Shown: in pieces, positions 1 to 9,949 of the stretch
Layout of the letters: each line of letters opens with the position of its first letter
Position numbering within the stretch: position 1 is the first letter of the stretch
From: Gnetum montanum
Lineage: Eukaryota; Streptophyta; Gnetopsida; Gnetales; Gnetaceae
Assembly (NCBI GenBank): GCA_015680685.1
Contig: MNCI01009589.1
Coordinates: 1-60,059, forward strand
Direction: 5' to 3'
DNA length: 60,059 bases
Notes under the pieces: model-generated
Told to the model about the DNA's origin: nothing
Database searches by the model: none
The model's input: only the letters and a program-made list of their open reading frames with translations
Position numbers and translations under genes: made by a program

Positions 1-830
1 GATGACAGGGCAACCAATTGATTCTCATCTAGCACGTTTAGAGACTTCAATCTTTGTTTTTGTGCTAGATCAAGGTCAAGGTGGAGGTCACATGCGATGG
101 ACAGTGTACAGAGCTTAGTTTGAATTGGAAGTTTTGGAAGTTTTCCGTACACCAACTCATAAGGAGAGTAGCCTGTAGGAAGTTTCCAAGTGGAGCGGTA
201 TGCCCAGAGAGCATCGTTCAGTTTCGTGCTCCAAACTCACCTAAATTTGCTAATTGTTCTCATTAATATTCTCATAATCTCCCAATTGGTGATCTCAGCT
301 TGGCCATTAGCTTGGGGGTGATAAGGTGTGATCAATTTATGTTCAACCCCTAAGCATTGCATTAACTTGCAAAAGGTTGCACCCATGAAATGTGTTTCAT
401 TATTAGAGATGACTGCACGCGGCACACCAAACCTGTTTACGATTTGTTGTTGTACAAATAATGTAGTTGTAGACAATGTGCAATCTGTTACAACAGCTAC
501 TTCAGCCCATTTGGTTAAATAGTCAACAGCAACAATGATATAAGCTTTCCCATTAGACATCGGTGTAATAGGCCCCATAAAATCTATTCCCCAAATGTTA
601 AAGGGTTCCAATGGTTGAATCCATTGTTGTGGACCCTCCATTCTAGTAGTCATTCCACCATCCCATTGACAGTGCTCACAGGATTGGACAAATTGATGGG
701 CATCCTAAAATAGCGTTGGCCAATAATATCCTACAAGCAGGATCTTAATGGCCATTCGTCTCCCTACATAGTGGCCCCCACAAGGACCCTCATGAGCATC
801 CTGGAGAACTCTTAATTGATCCTCATCAGG
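1..830 (-). pseudogene. Element A integrase (degenerate)
   Basis: Integrase joins the cDNA to host DNA. Reading leftwards, a zinc-binding H-H-C-C region comes first (about 650-805: HEGPCGGH, then CEHC). It is interrupted by a TAG stop after the residues WPTLF. The catalytic core follows, with WGIDFMGP near 571-594, then a core segment reading SNNETHF near 386-410, then NGQAE near 293-313. In the family the second catalytic aspartate lies where this copy has the first N of NNET, so the D,D-35-E triad is damaged. A frameshift near 240 moves the C-terminal part (DALWAYR, GYSPYELVYGK) into another frame, and that part continues past the window edge. Identification is firm; activity is excluded. 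Confidence 0.88.
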
Positions 831-917
831 CACACACCATCAAACCAAGCCATCAAGATAGACTTTATAGAGTTATCCCTTAATTTCCATGAAGTATTTG
901 GTTTTGTGAAGAAACTG

Positions 918-2740
918 TTACTTCTTCCTAAAGTCCAACCCCTGTGGTGTTTGATGGGAAAGGAGATAAGTAAGAATGCTACTATACCAATTTGTTCCCA
1001 TGGGTTGGTTACTCACTACACCGGCAAAGAGGGTTTCGTTAGGAAAATGATCAGATATGGCATATTCATCCTCTTTGTTGTCCCAACACAACTGAGATAA
1101 ATGATCCGCAACTACATTCTCGGTGCCCTTTTGATCTACTATTGTTAAATTGAACTCTTGAAGGATTACCAACCAACGTATAATACGAGGGCTAACCGTT
1201 GGCTTGTTCATAAGGAACTGAATTGCACTATGATCTATATGAATGTACACTTTGTAGCCCAACACATAGTGCCTAAATTTATCTAGTGCAAACACTACAA
1301 CCATTAATTCCTTTTCAGTAGTTTTGTAGTTGAGTTGTGCACCAACAATACTCTTACTTGCACAGTGGATGTAATAAGGGCATTTTTTTCATCTAACTAT
1401 GTTAGTACGGCTCCTAAGGCATAATTAGATGTGTCGGTCATTATATGAAATGGTTTGGACCAGTCGGGGGCTCGTAGAATAGGGGTTTCCACAAGCCTTT
1501 TTTTTAGAGTTTGGAATGCTCGTTCACATTCCCTGGTCCATTCGAAGGGTGCATCTTTCTTTGTTAATTCTACCAACGGTTTGGCAATCTTGGAGAAGTT
1601 CTCAATGAATCTCCTGTAGTATCCAGTGTGTCCGAGGAATGACCAAATATCTTTGACCCTTTCTGGTTGTTGAGTGATTCCTTGGATAACCTTAACTTTT
1701 TCCAGATCTACCTCTATTCCTGATTGTGAAATCTTATGCCCCAGTACTATGTCCTCTTGAACCATCAAATGACTTTTCTGCCAGTTGAGCTTTAGATTGA
1801 TTTCAACACATCATTTCAGCACTTTCTCTAATCGGTCTAGGGCTTGATCAAAGCTTGTCCCATAAGTGGAGAATTCATCCATAAAGACTTCCACTCCGTT
1901 TCCTATCTGTTGTTGAAATATGCTTAGGACTAAACGTTGGAACGTGGCGGGGGCATTGCACAAGCCAAATGACATTTTTTTATATGAGAACGTTCCCTAG
2001 GGACTGGTGAACGTTATTTTGACTTGATCTTCTGGTGCTATTTCTATTTGATTATATCCACTATACCCATCCAAAAAACTATAATAGCGATGCCCCGCTA
2101 TAGTGTCCAAGACTTGGTCGACGAACGGCAACAGAAAATGATCTTTGAATATTGCCATGTTCAATAGCCTAAAATCTATACATACCCTCCATTTTCCTTC
2201 CTTCTTACGCATGATTACTAGAGGACTAACCCATTCACTATAAGCAATGGGATATATGAACCCGGCCTTGAGGAGCTATTCTATCTCTTCTTTTACTACT
2301 TGTTTCAATTTCGGGTTCAATCGCCTCTGTGGTTGTTTTTGAGGCTTCATGGAGGGGTCCATGTAAATCCTATGCTGGCATATCCTAGGGCCTATTCCAA
2401 TTAGCTCAGGATATGACTAGGAAAAGGATTTTGACCATTTATTGATTACTTTCAATAGGCTTTCTTTTTGCTTGGGGACAAGTTTTGCGTTGATAATTAC
2501 CAGTTTTTCATTTTCAAGGGTCATGTATTCCAAATTGGTGGGCAATGGTTTTAGGTCTAGGGGCTCTTGTCTAAATTCCTTAGGAATCTCCAACTTCCCC
2601 CAATTAATGTTTTCAAAGTTAAGGATTGGAAGTTGACAATGAACTTGCTCTAGTGCATATGTGCTTTCAATGTAAGCACTAGTTATCCCCTTAGTTAGTT
2701 CCATGCATGTTATCAAGTTTCTCTCTTGATCAGCCATCAG
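918..2740 (-). pseudogene. Element A reverse transcriptase and RNase H (degenerate)
   Basis: These domains copy element RNA into DNA and remove the RNA strand. From right to left: a pre-RT segment (2417-2737, LDLKPLPTNLEY); the RT fingers and palm (1997-2212, GKWRVCIDFRLLN and FLDGYSGYNQIEIAPED); a frameshifted palm segment (about 1770-1990, MSFGLCNAPATFQR); the thumb (1397-1768, FLGHTGYYRRFI); the RNase H start (TDTSNYALGAVL); and the RNase H end (918-1304, FALDKFRHYVLG and KGTENVVADHL). The YxDD catalytic box near 1871-1885 reads FMDE, so the second aspartate has become glutamate. At least three frame breaks are visible. The domain order and motifs fit Athila-type pol. Confidence 0.9.
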
Positions 2741-2829
2741 CCATTGGGTGTTTTCTTGTTATGTGGCTGCTGCAGATAAGCACTTTTGTATGTCAATATC
2801 TTGTGCACACTGATTGCATGCAGGCAATG

Positions 2830-3490
2830 TTAAACTTTACATCACCCATGATTTTTGCATGTAATGGCACCCTGTGTCACTATATACGATGCATGGAACT
2901 CTCTTCCTCTCAATCTTCCCAAAAGTATTTTTCTTGGATATTTCTAGGGAAAGATTGCAAATTCCTAGGCATGCATCTATTGTACTCAACCATGCCCTTC
3001 CCATTATTATTGGGAAATACCCTTTTTCATTGTTTATTTGGATCACCAGGAAATTAGCTGGGTATGACCAACCACCCATGGTGGTAATAATGTCCTCAAC
3101 CTATCCCAAAGGAACAGTGATGGACTGGTCAACCAGCTCTAAGCAAATATTGCTCTTCTTGAGTGGAGGTAGGTTTTAGGTTTTATACAATTCTTCTAAG
3201 ATTAAGTTGACTCCGGAGCCTGAGTCAAGAAGAGCCTTATGAGGTTCATTCACAATGACCTGGAGATAAATTAGGGGGCTCCTAAGATCAAATAATTTCT
3301 TGGGAAGGTGGCCTACCTTAATCCAGTCGGTAACAGTATGTGTTAAGATAACCGGGTGCATTGGGTGCAATTTTTGGTTTGAAGGGGGTCCCGAAACCTT
3401 ATTTGGTATGACAGTGTTTAGATGTTCAACCGCTTGTGAGGGTGAGGGCTTAGTTGGATTTTTGGTTCTAAAAAAAGGTCTTTTCAGCAT
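2830..3490 (-). pseudogene. Element A aspartic protease region
   Basis: The retrotransposon protease would cut the Gag-Pol polyprotein. The active-site loop reads LLDSGSGVNLI (near 3205-3236), so the catalytic aspartate is present. Downstream the segment PIIMGRAWLSTIDA (2837-3079) matches the conserved (I/L)LGRPFL-type flap and C-terminal region of plant Ty3/Gypsy proteases. The two halves lie in different frames or are separated by a stop near 3080-3175. Element C has a close homologue at 24,981-25,481. The upstream linker (HTVTDWIKVGHLP) is also shared with C. Confidence 0.8.
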
Positions 3491-3529
3491 AAGATTATCA
3501 GGACCAATTGAGAATTGAGGATTGGAAGC

Positions 3530-5880
3530 CTATGTGACATTAGGTTGTTGCGGTTGAGTGGGAAATATCCTTGGCATTGTTGGAGCAGTTTGTGGTGGAG
3601 CTACTGGCGTGAGACGTGCAGATGGATTTGGAGGATGGTATACATGTGGAGTGTCCCTTCTGGGAGAGGGAGTTTGATAATATTCCTGAACTAGGTAGTG
3701 ACATTGTGGAGTCGTGTGACCCATGGAGTCACTTGGAAAAACTGGCTGCTACACGTAGTATCCATATGGATCGGGTTTCCGGTAAGGGTATTGTTGCCTA
3801 GGCAGTGGCATCCCCCATGACTGTGGGTGTTACCACTACTGATGTTGCTTGATAGGTTGTGGCAGAGTTCCACTTGGATAGTACGTTAACGGTTGGTGGA
3901 ACTGCCTTGGGTTACCTTGGGGATAAGGTAACCTTCGGGGTGCCTATCGTCTGTTAAGTCTTGGATTGAGTACATACATCCTAGACTCTTGTAGATGTGA
4001 GATTATTGGGCAACATCCCTTAGGATGGTCATATTGGTAGATCTGACATCCATCGTCATTATCTGTATCCGAATCCACAACCTCATCGGCAATAGTCATT
4101 TTTCCCTTACCCTTGTCATGTGCATGGCCTGAATCTCTCTGCTTTTTCTTATCGTGACCACTACTTCGTTCCTCCTTCGACTCCTCTATGATTTTCAAGA
4201 CAGTTTCAATTTTACTATCTAAGGAGCTCCATATTTCATCTACCTTAGCCGATACTTCCGTTGTTAGCTTTTGAAGTGGCAAGGTTTTTCTATTCACCAA
4301 CTCCTCGAGTGGTGACTCATCCTCTTCATCGCAGAATCTCACTTCCCTCTTCTGGAGGGAAGGATCGCGGTTATACTCTTCTGTGCTTTCTCTTTTCTAT
4401 AGCTTCCCTTCTTCTTTAGCTACTTGCTCTAACAATCTATGAACTTCATTGGATCTAAGTTCAGATAATCTCCCATGGGCATATGTCCCAAGGGTTCTCC
4501 TAGTTTCATGTCTTAGCCCATCTACGAGATGGCAGAGTTGATCCCATTGTGTGTAACCATGGCCCAGGCAGTGATGTAGCAATGCATAATATCAGCCCAT
4601 GGCAGCATCCAAGGATTCATGAGTACCTTGCTTCCATCCTTGGATCTGCTTACGCAAGTTAGACACTCTGGAGTATGTTTGGTATTTATCGTTGAACAAC
4701 TCTAACATCATACTCCATTTCCTAATGGTTTCTGGCTCTAAGGACCAGTACCAACTATATGCTTCCTTTATGACTGTCCTAGGGAATAACTTTAATTTCT
4801 ACCACTCATTCTCAATATTTTGCAAGGCGCAAGCATTATGAAATGTCTATAAATGATTTTTTGGATCAGCGTTGTATCCCCCTTCGAGGCGTCGGATATT
4901 ATTCATATCTAATCTCTTGATCCGGCTATCTTTTTGATGCCTTGTTGGTATTCTCAAAGCCTCCGTAATATCTAGCATACTTCAAGTGGTAAGTAGGGGT
5001 TCATCATGATCATCTCTTTCATCACGTCTATGATGCCTACGTTTTTCCCTACTTTCCCTTCTTTCATGCCTTGATACCCTTGACTGCCCTCGTCCTCGCT
5101 CTCGACTCTCTCATTGAGGTCTCTAATTTTGCTTACCCTTATCCTCACTGTTATGCTCCTTATGGTTGTGCCCTGATGTGAAAGGAGAGGGTGAATGATG
5201 TGATGAAAGGGAAGAAGAAGGAGAACCATTGCCATGACGATGTTTCTTACCTTCTCTTCAATGGCTACGGCCTCGATCATGATGAAGATCTGAGTGCCCA
5301 TCCTTGTCATGTGTTTTCATTTCCTCAGTGAACAGTTGGCATTCACGGGGATCAGAACCAGGGTTGTGTATCGTGGAGCGTAGGTTCTAATACCCCAACT
5401 CATCACTATCATTAGGAGGGAGAACGTCATTTGATGGAGAACCCGTTATAAGTGGTTCGCCATCTCCAATTTCACTTAGGACATGCAAGACCTCTTTGCC
5501 CTTCAACAATGTATGGTGGCTCTCCTACCGCGAGTCTCATTGATGTTACACTTCTGTGGGATGATAATCGCTTGTGTCGAAATCACCTACAATGTATTCA
5601 ACGTATAACTGTGTCATGCCTATCTATGCAAGAGCATGAAGAAGCATGTTAAGGACTGCCCAATCTGGAGGTAACACTATGTTACCTTGCAAATCTCGCC
5701 AACGCAGCTGTTCATCCTGATAGAGGATAAAAGTAAAATTGGGTATATACTCATCAGGATGAGTATATACTACCTGGTACTATTGAGGAACTGGCGGTTC
5801 ACGGTTATGTGTCTTAGACTACCGACTGTTTCTTGTGTAATCCCTAGGCGGTGAAGTGCTTTTGTTAGAAGAAGAAGAAA
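3530..5880 (-). pseudogene. Element A gag (start codon lost)
   Basis: Gag forms the particle that packages element RNA. By comparison with element C, translation should begin at 5880, but the ATG reads ATT here (plus-strand AAT at 5878-5880 against CAT in C). The N-terminal part is charged and Ser/Arg/His-rich. The core (about 4397-4900) has the gag-domain pattern QGWKQGTHESLDAA, then DQLCHLVDGLRHETRRTLG. A knuckle-like motif follows (CQIYQYDHPKGCCP, near 4010-4050) in which the second Cys is Tyr. The C-terminal linker is Pro-rich (TPSPRRDTPHVYHPPNPSA, 3530-3724). Several stops and frame changes interrupt the region. Confidence 0.8.
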
Positions 5881-6010
5881 TTGTGTCTTATTTATCAGTG
5901 TGCTGATTAACCGTTATATAATTTTTCATTTGATTAATCCTAAGAGTTTGTTTAAGCTCCCAACGATGTGGATAATTTCCTATGTTCTACTTAGCGCACA
6001 AACAACTTAG

Positions 6011-6028
6011 TCCCTGGCAACGGCGCTA
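6011..6028 (-). promoter_or_regulatory. Element A primer-binding site (tRNA-Asp)
   Basis: The plus strand reads tccctggcaacggcgcta, which equals the plant tRNA-Asp(GUC) 3' end including CCA at 16 of 18 bases. Both mismatches are C-to-T changes. It lies one base before the LTR edge. The minus strand would pair with the tRNA to prime first-strand synthesis. Confidence 0.88.
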
Positions 6029-6754
6029 ATGATGAGTGGCAAGGTACCCCTACACTTAACCATACGAATATGAGCATTACATGCACGATTTGGTCGAACT
6101 CCGTAGACTAAGTGCCTACATGCCTTATGGAACACTTAAGGTTAATCATTCGTTGTCTTCCTAGACTTACTTGTATTTTTCATGGTTGTATGGTTAAGTA
6201 AGTCTGAGGTATGTGATTTTTATGTCTTTTATATTTTATCTCCTATGCTGACGAGGTAAAGGGTGAAGAGACTAATTAACTAACTTTAACTAACTAAGCC
6301 TTAATTAACCTATCATTAGTATCCATTCCGACTTACCGTTCACACCCTGAACAATGCAACCTTGGTTACCAAATGCTAGTCATTGCTAGGATCACCAAGC
6401 GTAACGCATGTGCTCGAAGCGGTTGTACTGAATGCACTTAACTGGGAGAGAAGGGTTGAGAGAGATTTAATGAACTAATAAAGCATTTAAATGATAAACA
6501 ATAAATAACAATAAGTAAAGTCCTATTTAGCCTATTTAGCTTAGTCCATGCACTACAAGGTTTATCCAAGAAGTTCGTCTTTATTTCCATACACAAACTT
6601 GTGTTCAAGTACAATATTTGCTCGAATAAAGATCCGTTTACTTTGGAGCTCCTACTGTGGGCACATGGAAATTATTCTATCTCTGGAGGGGTAAAACTGC
6701 CAGAGTTTCACTATGGTCTAGGCCTAGATTCTAAAACAAGGGAGAGCCGCCTCT

Positions 6755-6763
6755 TATTTATAG
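6755..6763 (-). promoter_or_regulatory. TATA box in element A LTR
   Basis: The minus strand reads CTATAAATA. The same box occupies the same place in all other complete LTRs of this family (14,982-14,990; 20,378-20,386; 22,689-22,697; 28,872-28,880; 32,833-32,841). It is the likely core promoter of the element RNA. Confidence 0.75.
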
Positions 6764-6824
6764 ACTTGGCGGCACACCGTGATATTGCGTACACGATATC
6801 CCGGGGGATGCAATATCGTGGCCC

Positions 6825-6838
6825 ATGCGATATCGCAT
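6825..6838. promoter_or_regulatory. 14 bp perfect palindrome in U3
   Basis: ATGCGATATCGCAT lies between the TATA box and the LTR end. Related CGATATCG-type motifs recur in every LTR of the family, so it is a candidate transcription-factor site. Function is inferred only from position and conservation. Confidence 0.45.
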
Positions 6839-6845
6839 CCCATCA

Positions 6846-8470
6846 CTTGGCATTAGTATGTAAGTTGTGAACAACATTAGTTGATTTAGAAGAAGAGATA
6901 AAACCAATTATAGCTTGATTTTTATTATTATGTTGGGATAGAATAATAAAATTAAACTCAATGAAAAAATTCTTCCAATGAGCTAAGTGGTTATTGATAA
7001 AAGGATTACTAGTAGTAACTTTAAGAATATTATTTTTGCAAATAACAAACACCTTAGCATTTAAAAAGATAATGCCTCTACTTCTTAAGAGCAAAGATAA
7101 GACTTAGATAAGATTTTTTGATGTTAGAGTATCTAGTCTTACAATTTAAAGAATGGCTAAGATATGTAATATATGAAGAGGTTAATTCCATCTTCTTGCC
7201 TTTGAGAAAGCATGGCGGATATGGAATGGTTTAACTTAGAAAGATAAAGGTAAAAATATTAATCAAATTTTAGAGAATGTAAAATAGAAACAGTAGTCAA
7301 GACATCTTTGATGGAATCAAAGGTTTTTTACAATTCTCATCCCAGATGAAAAAGGTATATTTGTAAAGAAAGTGAGTTAAAAAATAAAGATGATCAGTAA
7401 TACTAGAAATGAAATGGAAAATCGAATAAAGACAACTTTGTAGAATATGCATATCTCAAATGTTTATAAGAGGTGAGACATCAAGGATTAGCTTTAACCT
7501 TATCAAGATCAATAATTATATTATCTTGAGACATAAGAAAATCTATCTTACTTGTGAGAACCTCAAAGATGCATTTCTTAGGATTAATATGAAGGTTAAA
7601 CTTGTCATACTGAGTTAAGACTTTATCTAAGTCAGAAGTATGATTAGTTGCCAAGGTAGATTTGATCGTCAAATTATCAACATAATCGTTAACTATTTTG
7701 AACATTATGTCATTGAAGATAAAATTCATAGCTTGTTGATAAGTAGCTCTAGCATTCTTGAGTCCAAAGGATATTTTAATATAGAAAAATGTTTCCCTAG
7801 AAGTTATGAAAGTGATATGTTATTGATGCTATGGATTTATCTAGATCCTATTATAACAAACAAACATATCCATAAAGAATAGAAAAGCATGACCAGTAGT
7901 GAAATCTATGAACTGATCAATTTTTCACAAAGGAAAGTCATCCTTAAGAGTGGCATTGTTAAGGTTGTGAAATTCAATGCATATATGAATGTCACGATTC
8001 TTCTTGGGAACTACAACCATGTTAGAAACCTATTCAAAATAGTCAATAAGACAAATGAGCCTAACATTGTAGAGTTAGGTAATCTTTTCTTTTTATAGTA
8101 ACAACTATAGTTGGACATATTTTTTTAATCTTATATTTAACAAGTTTGGAACCTTCCTCTAAAATAATGTTATGTTGTACCAGCTTTGGGTATAGACCAA
8201 AAATATTTTTGTATCCCAAAGTGAAAACAATTGAATGTTTTTATAAAGCTACTAAAAAAAACTTCTCCAAGGTCTTGGCAAAGAAGTGCACTTGGCTAAA
8301 GAGTTTTTTGTTCATCCATATGGATTAGTACAAGTAAGTTGATCAAGAAATCATTTGTTAAAAGAGGTTCTCATTTAAGAAAAGTTAGATCTAATTGAGA
8401 CATAAGTTCCTCCTATGTAATATCTAAAGAGGATATAAGAGAAGTTGAACTTAATTTTAAGTCAAAGAAT
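6846..8470 (-). pseudogene. Element E reverse transcriptase / RNase H junction (Tat-like, heavily decayed)
   Basis: The minus strand retains a pol remnant of different lineage from element A. Near 8,100-8,330, LGYKNIFGLYPKLVQH matches the pre-RT region. GYVCYN near 7,855-7,875 stands for the GFSGYNQ box. The segment 7481-7729 matches the palm/thumb: MNFIFNDIM, YVDN (the YxDD box with its last D changed to N), FNLHINPKKCIFEV, then IIIDLDKVKA. The region 6846-7094 resembles the stretch joining RT to RNase H (LAHWKNFFIEFNF, then a KGQALADFL-like sequence). Tat-lineage elements share these features. Many stops are present. The remnant ends exactly where element A's LTR begins. Confidence 0.72.
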
Positions 8471-9949
8471 GAAGATCTAAAGTCTAATATATAGAGCTTG
8501 TATGGTGGCCCAAGATTAGAGGTTGAAATAGAGTCTGGACATGCAGCCATGTTCACCTCAACTAGAATCATAAAAGAAAGTTTGATTTAGAGGCTTGAGA
8601 GGAAATGATATAACATGTTTAAGCTAAATAACATTGAAAGATCATGCACATCAAAAATTTTTAGGATGCACATCATTTCTTAAGTCATATAAACTACAAA
8701 AAGAAAAAGTTCAATACCAAAGCTTTCATTTGCATATGAGCATTTTGAAAAATGATTTGTGAGTAGAGTAGACAATGATAATGATACTAGATGACAATAG
8801 AGCAATGACAAGTGATAGTAGTAGCAAGTAAGGTTCCAAGGATGAGACTAGAGGTAGTAGGGAACTACCTCAATCCTACTCACTCCCTCCAAGAGCTCAA
8901 ATATGAGTTTTTGAACCTTAGTTAGGAATTTTTGTAAAGTTTACCATTGTTTCTCTAATAATAGCTTCAATAGCTATTTTTTATTTCTAAAATTTTAAAT
9001 GGATATTTCTTGCAATTTTGATGCTAGGCTTGGATTTAAGAAGAATTTGTAGCTTATAAGATTTTTAAAACTTAAGTTTAAGCCTTTAGTTTGATTTTAT
9101 TATGGGGATCAAGCATCACACGGTATTAACCTTGGTTTTCATGGGTTTTGAGAAATTTCATAGATTCATAGCCAAATGTTTTATACATATGTTTCTGTCT
9201 TAATTCATGAATCCTAGATGGAAAATATATTAATTATCTAGGGTTATTAATAGATTTATAACTTGGAAATGAGGAGAAAATATGATTTTTCATTACTACT
9301 ATAGTTTTTAAGCTCATTTTAGCAAAATCTAATTGATGTTTTGAGTTTAGTGAGTAGAAATATACATGTATCAATGTTTCTATGGTGAAATTCACAATTG
9401 TTCTTGCAAATTTTTAGAAAACATGGACTTGGGTGTTTTCACATGAACAACATGATTTGAAGGATTCGATGTGCTACATTTAGAAAAGGCTAAGTGTTAA
9501 CCACATGATTCCATCATAAGAAATGATGTATCATGTTAGAATGTTTTTGATGCAAAGCACTAAATTTTCATAGTTAGACTTCTACGTATCATGTTAAAGT
9601 CTCAAGAGAATTTTAACATAGATGTTGATATGGAATCTAGATGTTTTGATAAACAATGTTAAATATGAGTTATAATACTTATCAAAGATTTAACATAAAA
9701 AATTGTGTTTTCAATGCTAAGGAGATTTAAATTGTGCTACATAGGGATATAATAGCATCCAGGCTCTAGGTTATTAAGCTTGCCTAGTAGATGAAAGAAA
9801 CATACCAAAGAACAAGTAGAGAAGGCCAAGGCCTATTAGGAGTAGGCCTCTTTTTTATGATGCCTTGTTGATGTCATAGAAGATATAGGCTCACTAGGGA
9901 GCTACAAAAGTTTTGAAATTCTACATCACTCACTTTCACATGGTGATAT
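8471..9949. other. AT-rich spacer within the nested cluster
   Basis: No coding similarity is recognised. A string near 9,107-9,130 (aagcatcacacggtattaa) loosely resembles an LTR end followed by a tRNA-Met-type primer site, but no matching second LTR was found. The phrase gggaactacctcaatcctac near 8,860-8,880 resembles gaggaactacattatcctat near 30,940, hinting that both stretches derive from one repeat. Confidence 0.3.

Larger units (their letters stand above)
1..6845 (-). mobile_element. Element A: Athila-like Ty3/Gypsy LTR retrotransposon, 3' part cut by window edge
   Basis: The minus strand carries, in order from the right, an LTR (6030-6845), a tRNA-Asp-type primer-binding site, gag, protease, RT, RNase H and integrase. 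The 3' LTR lies beyond the left edge. RT phrases such as FLDGYSGYNQ and the RNase H tail ENVVADHLSQL are typical of the Athila/Tat branch, and the integrase tail DALWAYRSTWK fits Athila best. The coding parts are broken by stops and frameshifts, so this copy is inactive. The right flank (CTTGG, 6846-6850) should be one side of the target duplication. The element sits inside the RT/RNase H region of the older element E. Confidence 0.9.
6030..6845 (-). repeat. Element A 5' LTR
   Basis: This 816 bp LTR starts tgatgagtgg and ends cccatca on the plus strand, giving inverted ends TGATG/CATCA. It is closely related to the LTRs of element C (788 and 822 bp) and more distantly to those of B, E and the right-edge element. 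Read on the minus strand, U3 is short (about 80 bp), followed by a TATA box and a long R-U5. U3 contains GATATC-rich palindromes. Confidence 0.9.

Noticed and set aside
2442-3518. Plus-strand open frames of 64-116 codons
   Set aside because: They are antisense shadows of element A RT and protease.
9107-9130. tRNA-Met primer-binding site after an LTR end
   Set aside because: Only a partial match (cggtattaacc), and no paired LTR could be found.
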